From Maritimibacter sp. (GTDB taxonomy: Bacteria; Pseudomonadota; Alphaproteobacteria; Rhodobacterales; Rhodobacteraceae), in the NCBI GenBank assembly GCA_020441225.1, contig JAGRMP010000123.1, positions 1 to 15,296 of the forward strand: 15,296 nucleotides of DNA, written 5' to 3'. The notes beneath the pieces were generated by a model that had not been told where the DNA came from, did not search any database, and saw nothing but the letters and a program-made list of their open reading frames with translations. Within the stretch, counting starts at the first letter, position 1. Every line of letters starts with the position of its first letter. This document shows positions 1-6,556 of this stretch, piece by piece. Position numbers and translations under genes: made by a program.

Positions 1-1034
1 GTCTCGTCGCCGCAGACATAGGCGCCGGCCCCCATCTGGATGCGGATATCGAAATCGAGCCCAGACCCGAGAATGTTGCGGCCCAGCAGGTTCTCGGCCC
101 GGAAAGCGTCGATCTGTGCTTCGAGGAAGGCCTTGAGATACCAGTATTCCGCCCGCAGATAGACGATCCCGTGGCGCGCGCCGACGCTGTGCGCCGCCGC
201 GATCATGCCCAGAAGCACGTCCTTCGCCGAATGGGTCAGCAGCGCCCGGTCCTTGAAGGTACCGGGCTCGCCCTCGTCGGCGTTGCAAATGATGTATCTC
301 TCCTGCCCCTCGGCCGCGCGGGCGAGCCGCCACTTGAGCCCCGCGGGGAAGCCCGCGCCGCCGCGCCCGCGGATATCGGAAGCGTCGACCTCGGCGATGA
401 TCTCCTCGGGCTTGCGTTCGACGATCGAGCGCACCAACGCGGCGTAATCGCGCCCGGGCTGGAACAGCACCGGCCCGGATTTACGGATCTTCGCCTCGGC
501 CACCGCGTCGACATAGGCCACCGAGGTCTTGTCGAAGGCTTCGGGGTTGGCGACCTCCTCGGCTGATTTGCCCGCCCTCAGCTGGGCCACGATCTCGAAC
601 ACCTTTTCCGGCGTCAGATTGGAAAACACCACGTCGTCGAGCAGCATCGCCGGTTCCTGGTCCGATAGCCCGATGCAGGGCGCGTCGTCGAGCCCGAACT
701 GGCCGGTGGCATCATGGACCCCGAAATTCGCCCCGGTCGCCTCGATCAGCGCCGCGCGGACCGCGTCATAGCCCTTCATCCGCGCGATCACCGTGTCGGC
801 CAGGTAGATGACGTGCTGGGCAAAGGGCGCGGTCCGGAAGAAATGGTAGAAGGTGACCGTCTCGGCCACGTCGGGCTCCGACATCCCGAGCCCTTTGGCC
901 AGCGCCGCGATCGCGTCTTCCGAGATGTGGCCGCGTGCGTGTTGCACCTCCCAGAGCATGTCCATCAGCCGGGTCCTGTCCGACCCGTGCCGCTCCAGCA
1001 CCTCTCCGACGAGACGTTCCACAAAACGGTCCAT
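1..1034 (-). CDS. hoxF: NAD-reducing [NiFe]-hydrogenase diaphorase subunit HoxF (3' end outside window)
   Basis: About 344 N-terminal residues of a protein that is normally about 600 long; the gene runs off the left edge. HoxF carries FMN and a [4Fe-4S] cluster and passes electrons from the hydrogenase module to NAD+ in the cytoplasm. Residues 1-160 form a NuoE-like domain (SDRTRLMDMLWEVQHARGHI, then PCIGLSDQEPAML). From about residue 200 a NuoF-like domain starts, with the FMN/NAD motifs GRGGAGFPAGLKW and CNADEGEPGTFKDR and then RIQMGAGAYVCGDE. The fused NuoE-NuoF layout and near-verbatim similarity to remembered Ralstonia HoxF separate it from complex I NuoF and from FdsB. The NuoE-like part keeps only one of the usual four cluster cysteines. 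Start ATG at 1034 follows a strong GGGAGG (1039-1044). hoxU/Y/H would be expected beyond the left edge but cannot be seen. Confidence 0.9.
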   Translation of the reverse strand, partial: MDRFVERLVGEVLERHGSDRTRLMDMLWEVQHARGHISEDAIAALAKGLGMSEPDVAETVTFYHFFRTAPFAQHVIYLADTVIARMKGYDAVRAALIEATGANFGVHDATGQFGLDDAPCIGLSDQEPAMLLDDVVFSNLTPEKVFEIVAQLRAGKSAEEVANPEAFDKTSVAYVDAVAEAKIRKSGPVLFQPGRDYAALVRSIVERKPEEIIAEVDASDIRGRGGAGFPAGLKWRLARAAEGQERYIICNADEGEPGTFKDRALLTHSAKDVLLGMIAAAHSVGARHGIVYLRAEYWYLKAFLEAQIDAFRAENLLGRNILGSGLDFDIRIQMGAGAYVCGDE

Positions 1035-1772
1035 GATACCTCCCTGTCCGCCTGACGTGGGATGCGCCGGCCCCGGGGGACCGGCGCGAAACGAAGCCCG
1101 AACCGGCGCTGGCTTGGATCCGCCGGCCCAGACATGCGACCGATCCGCCCGGGCACAAGGTTTCAGACCACGCCAGACCGGGGATGCCGCGCGCGCCGGT
1201 GGGTCCGGCCGCTCTCGAGCGCCCCCCGGGCCCGGCGCGTCCTCCGGGTGGGGTCGGTCTTTGCGCGGATACTTCCATGTTTCCCCGCATCCGACATTGA
1301 CACGGGTCAATTTGAAGGCTTTTCCCGGTACGATTTCACCGATTATAGATTCCGTTTTATTTCCGAGACTTACCAATCGGACCGCACAGGTTTTCCGGGG
1401 CGCCCGGCAAAACAGGATTCGGAATATTCAAATAGAAATATTCGCGGGAATGAATATATTTTCGACTCGCCGCCCCGGCTGCTGCCCAGCGCCCCCTTTC
1501 CCGGCCCCGACCCCGTCCCCGTCCCCGGGCCACCCGCGGAATCACCGCAGGCTCCGGCCGGACCACGTGCGCGCCTCGGACAGGGCGCATCGGCGCGCCA
1601 TCGGTTTCCGGGCATTCGACGAACCGCCGGCGCACATGCGGCCGGCAGCGCACGAGCAGCCGCGCATGGCCAGGATGGTGCGACCGATCGAGGCGCCGCG
1701 CGATGATGATCCCGTGACCGCTCGTGAGCGCGGTCCGGCGGCGCGCTCGGTCTCAAGATGCAGGCGCCGCTT
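1035..1772. other. Intergenic region upstream of hoxF
   Basis: 738 bp without a convincing gene. Open frames here are arginine/proline-rich antisense-type frames with no recognisable domain. The stretch 1290-1470 is clearly AT-richer than its surroundings and carries an FNR-like palindrome. The rest (1047-1289 and 1471-1772) is very GC-rich and partly low in complexity, with runs of CCCCG around 1500-1530. It most likely holds the hoxF promoter and a long leader. I found no sigma-54 type GG-N10-GC pair that I would defend. Confidence 0.6.
1297..1310. promoter_or_regulatory. FNR/CRP-family binding palindrome (TTGAC-ACGG-GTCAA)
   Basis: A perfect 5-bp inverted repeat with a 4-bp centre, close to the FNR/FnrL/FixK consensus TTGAT-N4-ATCAA. 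Its centre is about 270 bp upstream of the hoxF start, the only gene transcribed away from this region. With activation centred at -41.5, transcription would begin near 1262, giving a leader of about 230 nt. Oxygen-responsive control fits a hydrogenase, but the assignment to a specific regulator is inferred. Confidence 0.55.
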
Positions 1773-2822
1773 CTACCGTCCCAGCGATGTCTCCCAGGCC
1801 GACAGAAAGTCGTTCCGCTTGAGCTCGTCCAGGTAGGTCAACAGCCCCGGGCTCAGGCGGATCGGCAGAAACGTCCCAAGGCGATCCTGGATTTCCCGGC
1901 CGATCAACGACGTCGCGCTCTGTTGCTGGATGACCGGCAGCAGCGGCGTCCGGTCCGCGATGATGCGCTGGCCTTCGTTGGACAGCAGGAATTCCACAAA
2001 CAGCCTTCCGAGCTCGCCCTGCCGCGCCGCTTTCGGGACAAAGGCGGTCCGGGTCATCGCCAGATTGTAATCGTCGAAGAAGTGCAGACCCAGATGCGGC
2101 TTGGTTTCGACCTGGGCCGCGGCGTAGGACCCGATCGCGTTGAAAACGAACGCCAGCTCTCCGCGCGCGGTCGCGTCGACCATCTCGGAGGTACAGCAAT
2201 AGGTCTTGAGATCGGCCCGGCCGAGGACCTCGAACAGGCGCAACACCTGCGGTCCCTGCAGACTGTCCTGCGTCGCATAGAGGTAGCCGACGCCGGACAG
2301 AGCGATGTCATAGGTGCCGATGCGGCCCCGGAAACGGTCTTCATTTGCCCGCACGAACGTCGCCAGGTCCCGGTGCGAGGCGGGCAGTTCATCCCTGGCG
2401 ACGGCATCGGTATCGTAGATCATGACGGCGGGCTCGAAAGTGAAGCCGAACAGCTCGGATCGCCAGACCGCCCAGGACGGGGGCTCGATCTGGGACGACA
2501 GCTGGATGCGCCGCGCGAGCCCGCGGTTGACGAGGTCCAACTGCAGATCCATCGCCGAAGAGATGACGACGTCGGGGCTGTCCGGGCCGTCTGCGCCGTT
2601 CAGGGCCAGCATGGCGCGATAGAGCTCCAACGTCTGGAATTCGACATACACCACATCCACCCCGGGCAGCCGCGCCTCGAACGCCTCAATCAGCGGCTGC
2701 ATGGCCGGGGTGTCGGTGGCGCTGTGGATCAGCAGCGTCTCGGCCCTGGCCGGCGACCCGGACCAGACCGGCAGAAGCGCCAGCATCAGGAGCGCCAGCA
2801 AACGTTTGAAGACAAGTGTCAC
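1773..2822 (-). other. Solute-binding (SBP) module of the fusion, possible separate start at GTG 2822
   Basis: This part reads as a complete extracellular solute-binding protein of the Fe3+/AfuA-like class. It has a signal-type segment KRLLALLMLALLPVWSG-SPARA, then AETLLIHSATDTPAMQPLIE and, near the hinge, TARGELAFVFNAIGSYAAA. Such proteins are commonly encoded next to TctDE-type kinases and are thought to act as periplasmic sensing partners; the ligand is unknown. GTG at 2822, behind a G-rich run (2829-2835), would yield 349 residues with a normal signal peptide. The module could therefore be made on its own by reinitiation, or stay tethered to the kinase as a C-terminal periplasmic domain. 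Confidence 0.6.
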
Positions 2823-3824
2823 ACCAAGCCCCCCCAGCGACGAGCGCCCCAAACGCAGGTCCGCCCCGTGGCCCTCGGCCACCGCCTTGACGATGGACAG
2901 GCCAAGGCCGGAGCCCATGCCGTTCTCCGACAGAGACGTAAAGCGTTGGGTCGCGCGGGGAAGATCCTCGTCCGCGATCCCCGGTCCGGCATCCTCGACC
3001 GACAGGGTCAGCTCGGCGTCGGTACCTTTGAGGCTGATCGTCACCGTATTGTCGGGCGGACCATGCCGCACCGCGTTCTCGATCAGGTTGCGCAGCGCCT
3101 CGCGGATCGACAGGGCGTCGCCGAGGATGATATCTTCGCCCGCCTCGATCCCTTCGCCCGCAAACGAAAGCGCGATGTGCCGCATCCGGCTGTCGCGCAG
3201 GGTTTCGGCGAGGATGTCCCGCACCAGCGGCTTCAGCGCGACCGGCTGCAGGCTGGACCGGTCCGAGCGATGGATGACCATCGCGTTGGCCAGAAGCTGG
3301 TTCGTCAGCCGCACCGTCCGCGTCGCCTGCCGGTCGGCCTTGACCAGCCGCGACCGCATCTGCTCGGGCGTGTCCGCATCGGCCGCGAGCGACAGATGTC
3401 CCTGCAGGGCCGAGAGCGAGGTGCGCGTCTGGTGGGCGACATCGGCGATGAAGGTCTCGGTCAGCGTGCGGCTGCGGCCGAGCCTTTCGATGAAGCCGTT
3501 GATCGCGTTGAACAGCCCCCTGATTTCGCGCGGCGGCAGACCCACGACAGGTCCGAGATCGGCCGGTTCACGTTGCGCGAGGTCGTCGGCGATCTGACGC
3601 AACGGGGCGAGCGAGGTTCGGATCGCCAGCCAGACGAACCCGAGACCGATCAGCGACAGACCCGCGAGCCCGATCAGACCGGTCGCAAAGAAGGCGCGTT
3701 GCTGGGCATTGCGCAGCTCGACCGTCTGCCCGACCTGGACCGCCACCCATTGGCGCCCCTCGGGCGTGTTGAGCTGGCGCGCCTGGATGACGAAACGGAA
3801 ATCGGACCCGCGATATGCCTCTTC

Positions 3825-3831
3825 AAAAAAA
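3825..3831 (-). other. Seven-T homopolymer at the kinase frameshift
   Basis: On the coding strand the sequence reads GCG TTT TTT TGA, ending the N-terminal frame at ...SPAFF. With six T it would read ...AFF EEAYRGSDFRFVIQARQL and join the downstream kinase frame smoothly, continuing the periplasmic sensor domain. The join needs exactly one base fewer, and no other defect is visible in either half. Confidence 0.8.
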
Positions 3832-4174
3832 CGCCGGCGAGGCAGAGGCGGCCAGATCGGAGGGCGCGGGAAGATCGGGGGTGCCGGTCAGCTCGCTCCC
3901 GCCCGGCAGATAGACGCGGTACTGCACCCGGTCCACGGGATTCAGCGACAGGATTTCCATCGCGGAATTCGGCAGATCGACCGTCGCCCCCTCGGGACCG
4001 ACGGAAACCCGCTCCAGGATGGACAGGGCCGTGCCGGCCAGAAGCAGATCGTGCGGTCGGTTCGCGGACGCGCGCGCGTAGGTCCACAACAGCGCAGAGA
4101 TCAGCAACAGAAGCACAACGAAGCCAGTGGCCATCGTCACCAGAAGGCGACGCTGAAGCGAATGACCGCGGACC

Positions 4175-4849
4175 CTACTCATCTTCTGCAAGGTAGGCGA
4201 TATAGCCCAGACCCCGCGCGGTCTTGATGACCAGGGGCGTGCCTTCAAGTTTGCGCCGCAGCCGGGTGACAAGCTGCTCCACGGCATTGAGACTCGGCGC
4301 TTCCTCGAAGGAATAGAGCCGGTCCGCCACGTCTTCCTTGGTCAGCATCCGGCCCATGTTGTCGATCATGATTTCCAGAAGCTGGATCTCGCGCGCCCGC
4401 AACTGGGCATCGCGGCCGTCGATCCTTGCCTGCTTCGCGGCCCGGTCGAAGACCAGCGGACCGGCCGTGAAGACGTTGCTTGCGTTGCCCGCGCGGCGGC
4501 GGGCCAGCACCCGGCAGCGGGCCGACAATTCGCGGAAATCGACCGGCTTGATCATGTAATCGTCGGCCCCGGCATCGAGGCCGATCACGCGGTCGTCGAT
4601 CTGGCTGCGCGCGGTCAGGATGATGACCGGTGTCTCGTCCGACCGGTTGCGCAGCGACCGCAGGACCTCGTAACCGCTGCGCCCGGGCAGGTTCACATCC
4701 AAGAGGACGATGTCGAACTTGAAGTGGCGCAGGAGCTCGTTGGCCTCATTGCCGTCGCGCTCGTGGTCGACGGAATGCCCCTCTGCCCGCAGGCGATCGA
4801 GGATCGTCTCCGCCAGGTCGTCGTTGTCCTCCACGAGCAGCATTCTCAT
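4175..4849 (-). CDS. tctD: OmpR-family response regulator, TctD-like
   Basis: A 224-residue two-component regulator with a receiver domain (1-118) and a winged-helix DNA-binding domain (about 128-220). Receiver landmarks are all present: acidic pocket E7/D8, phospho-acceptor D51 in FDIVLLDVNLPG, T79, and K101 in YMIKPVDF. The effector domain ends with VTRLRRKLEGTPLVIKTARGLGYI, typical of the OmpR/PhoB family. It overlaps the start of the downstream kinase gene and faces the tctCBA operon across a 162-bp gap. By analogy with TctD it should activate the transporter genes when phosphorylated. The start at 4849 has no strong ribosome-binding site (only GGGCGC directly upstream). The next in-frame ATG is residue 3. 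Confidence 0.92.
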   Translation of the reverse strand: MRMLLVEDNDDLAETILDRLRAEGHSVDHERDGNEANELLRHFKFDIVLLDVNLPGRSGYEVLRSLRNRSDETPVIILTARSQIDDRVIGLDAGADDYMIKPVDFRELSARCRVLARRRAGNASNVFTAGPLVFDRAAKQARIDGRDAQLRAREIQLLEIMIDNMGRMLTKEDVADRLYSFEEAPSLNAVEQLVTRLRRKLEGTPLVIKTARGLGYIAYLAEDE

Positions 4850-4910
4850 GCGCCCAAAATAGCAGGGCGGACCGGAGCGGGGAAGCTGCGCGGCGCGCCC
4901 CGGGCCCTGA

Positions 4911-4948
4911 GTCAGCGTCGTGTCAGTTTCGCGTCAGGGTGGCCTCAG
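4911..4948 (+). promoter_or_regulatory. Four 11-bp-phased (G/C)TCAG half-sites, putative TctD operator
   Basis: GTCAG at 4911, 4922 and 4933 and CTCAG at 4944 start exactly 11 bp apart, so all four lie on one face of the helix. OmpR/PhoB-family regulators bind tandem direct half-sites at this spacing. The array ends 10 bp before a -10-like GATAGT (4959-4964) and covers the position of a -35 box, as in PhoB-type class II activation. The next gene downstream is tctC. Confidence 0.7.
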
Positions 4949-4958
4949 GCTTTGCACG

Positions 4959-4964
4959 GATAGT
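4959..4964 (+). promoter_or_regulatory. Putative -10 element of the tctC promoter (GATAGT)
   Basis: Matches TATAAT at four of six positions and has no credible -35 box 17 bp upstream; that position is covered by the phased repeats. This suggests an activator-dependent promoter. Transcription would start near 4971, with a leader of about 40 nt before the tctC start. Confidence 0.4.
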
Positions 4965-5011
4965 GGCGTGATCCGGGGGAGGACCCGGGACGAAACTTTG
5001 GGAGGACACTC

Positions 5012-5995
5012 ATGTCATTCGCACGCCTTGGCGCGACCTTTGTCGTCGCCGCCGCCGCTGCCGCTTTCGCGGCGCCCACCTTCGCACAGAGCCAGATCGA
5101 CGATCCGGAATGCGTCGCCCCCGCCAACCCCGGCGGCGGTTTCGATCTGACCTGCCGGATCGCCCAGACCGGCCTCGAGCCGCATCTGTCCGAACCGGTG
5201 CAGGTGACGTTCATGCCCGGCGGCATCGGCGCCGTGGCCTACAACCTGTTCAACACCACCCGCACCGATGACGGCTCGGCCATCGTCGCCTTCTCGACCG
5301 GGTCGCTCCTGAACATCGTGACCGGCAAGTACGGCGACTTCACCGAGAAGGATGTGCGCTGGGTCGCCACCGCCGGTGCCGATTTCGGCGCGGTCGTCGT
5401 CCGCGCGGACAGCGACTATCAGGACCTCAAGGGGCTGATGGACGATTTCTCCGCCGATCCCGCGTCAGTCGTCGTCGGCGCCGGTGGGTCGGTCGGTTCT
5501 CAGGACTGGATGAAGGGCGCGCTCCTGCTGCGCGAGGCCGGCGCCTCGCCGATGGACATGCGTTACGTCGCCTTCGACGGCGGCGGCGATGCCATCGCGG
5601 CGCTGCTCGGCGGCTCGATCGAGGTCTACACCGGCGACGTGGGCGAAATGGTGCCCCATATCGAATCCGGTCAGATGCGTATCCTCGCGGTCCTGTCGCC
5701 GGAGCGCCTGGAGGCGCCCTTCACCGAGATCCCGACCGCGATCGAGCAGGGCTACAATGTCGAATGGACGATCCTGCGCGGCTTCTACATGGGCGGCGGC
5801 GTCTCCGACGCGGATTACCAGGCCTGGGTCGATGCCTTCGAGGCCGCCTACGCGACCGAGGCCTTCGCCGCGATCCAGAAGGAACGCGGCCTCCTGCCCC
5901 TGAACATGGCCGGCGACGCGCTTCAGGCCTCGATCGAAGAGCGGGTCGAGACCCTGCGCCAGATCGCCACCGAAGCCGGTCTGCTGAGCAACTGA
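5012..5995 (+). CDS. tctC: TctC/Bug-family periplasmic tricarboxylate-binding protein
   Basis: 327 residues, the usual size for the family. It is the periplasmic receptor of a tripartite tricarboxylate transporter and delivers a carboxylate to the TctA/TctB membrane complex. An Ala-rich signal peptide spans residues 1-25 (ending TFA). The Bug-family ligand loop is APANPGGGFDLTCR, and FMPGGIGAVAYNLF and VGAGGSVGSQDWMKG follow. C34 and C48 flank the first ligand loop and could form a disulfide. Start ATG at 5012 has GGGAGGA ending six bases upstream. It is the first gene of the rightward operon. The real ligand (citrate, other di/tricarboxylate or an aromatic acid) cannot be told from the sequence. 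Confidence 0.93.
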   Translation: MSFARLGATFVVAAAAAAFAAPTFAQSQIDDPECVAPANPGGGFDLTCRIAQTGLEPHLSEPVQVTFMPGGIGAVAYNLFNTTRTDDGSAIVAFSTGSLLNIVTGKYGDFTEKDVRWVATAGADFGAVVVRADSDYQDLKGLMDDFSADPASVVVGAGGSVGSQDWMKGALLLREAGASPMDMRYVAFDGGGDAIAALLGGSIEVYTGDVGEMVPHIESGQMRILAVLSPERLEAPFTEIPTAIEQGYNVEWTILRGFYMGGGVSDADYQAWVDAFEAAYATEAFAAIQKERGLLPLNMAGDALQASIEERVETLRQIATEAGLLSN

Positions 5996-6010
5996 CCCCG
6001 CGCTGAACCG

Positions 6011-6040
6011 CCGGCCCGCATCAGGCACGATGCGGGCCGG
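6011..6040 (+). repeat. 12-bp perfect hairpin between tctC and tctB
   Basis: CCGGCCCGCATC (6011-6022) pairs with GATGCGGGCCGG (6029-6040) around a six-base loop. No T-run follows, so it is not a typical intrinsic terminator. Its place just after the binding-protein gene suggests mRNA 3'-end protection or partial attenuation that keeps tctC expressed above tctBA. Confidence 0.7.
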
Positions 6041-6082
6041 ACCCCCGAACGACACCACCCCATGAATCCGAGGAGGCCTGAC

Positions 6083-6556
6083 ATGGTCGACCGCATTTTT
6101 GCCGGGGTGCTTCTGATCGTGACGCTGGCCTATGCGGTCATCGCTTTCACCGCCATCAAAGCCCCCTTCCAATACGATCCGCTCGGGCCGGAAAGCTGGC
6201 CGCGGATCCTGTCGCTCGTGGCGATTGCCTGCCTGCTGGTGATCCTGTGGAAACCGGACGCCACGAAGATGGGCGTTGCGCACAAGACCTGGTTTCGCCT
6301 GGGCGCCACCGTCGTCCTGCTGGCGGCCTATGCCGAACTCTACGAACCGCTGGGCTTCATCCTGTCCACGATCCTGTTCGGCACCGCGCTCTGCGCCATG
6401 CTCGGCGCGGGGGTCGCGCGGTCGATCGTCTTCGGCGTGGGGACCGGTGTCGCCGGATATCTTCTCTGCGCGGTCCTGCTCGATCTGAACCTGCCCGAGG
6501 GCGCGCTGATCGAGGCCCTGCTTGAGCCCTCCACCCAAGAAGAAGGAGCGTCGTGA
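6083..6556 (+). CDS. tctB: TctB family small membrane subunit of the TTT transporter
   Basis: 157 residues with four predicted membrane helices: about 5-24, 38-54, 70-88 and 95-140 (the last stretch long enough for two shorter spans). TctB is the small, poorly conserved integral membrane subunit of tripartite tricarboxylate transporters. The motif PLGPESWPRILS after the first helix is characteristic. I chose ATG 6083 rather than the in-frame ATG at 6062 because a perfect AGGAGG (6071-6076) sits six bases before 6083 and inside the longer version. The stop overlaps the tctA start by one base. Confidence 0.88.
   Translation: MVDRIFAGVLLIVTLAYAVIAFTAIKAPFQYDPLGPESWPRILSLVAIACLLVILWKPDATKMGVAHKTWFRLGATVVLLAAYAELYEPLGFILSTILFGTALCAMLGAGVARSIVFGVGTGVAGYLLCAVLLDLNLPEGALIEALLEPSTQEEGAS

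Larger units (their letters stand above)
1773..4182 (-). pseudogene. tctE: TctE-like sensor histidine kinase fused to a periplasmic solute-binding domain, frameshifted
   Basis: ATG at 4182 overlaps the tctD stop by 8 nt (ATGAGTAG), so the two are translationally coupled. Correcting one base in a seven-T tract (3825-3831) gives about 802 residues: TM1 13-37, periplasmic sensor to about 160, TM2 about 163-187, HAMP-like linker, H-box AHQTRTSLSALQ with the phospho-acceptor near His250 (the usual P of RTPL is S), N-box LRNLIENAVRHG, G1 DAGPGI, G2 GSGLGLSIVK. After the G2 region the frame continues without a stop into a third hydrophobic segment (about 457-475) ending in SPARA, then a complete Fe3+-type binding domain (481-802). 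As read, translation from 4182 stops after 119 residues. It may be a pseudogene, a phase-variable gene, a slippage product or an assembly error. A free GTG at 2822 could also start the binding domain separately. Confidence 0.72.

Noticed and set aside
1047..1300. Sigma-54 promoter for hoxF
   Set aside because: I looked for TGGCAC-N5-TTGC on the minus strand and found only fragments with wrong spacing.
1357..1756. Two minus-strand open frames (98 and 128 codons) upstream of hoxF
   Set aside because: Arg/Pro/Ala-rich, no ribosome-binding site, no family resemblance, and they span the AT-rich probable promoter region.
1758..4196. 812-codon open frame on the plus strand opposite the kinase
   Set aside because: It is antisense to a protein with clear kinase and binding-protein motifs, is rich in R, Q, P and G, and has no domain. 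GC-rich DNA keeps such antisense frames open.
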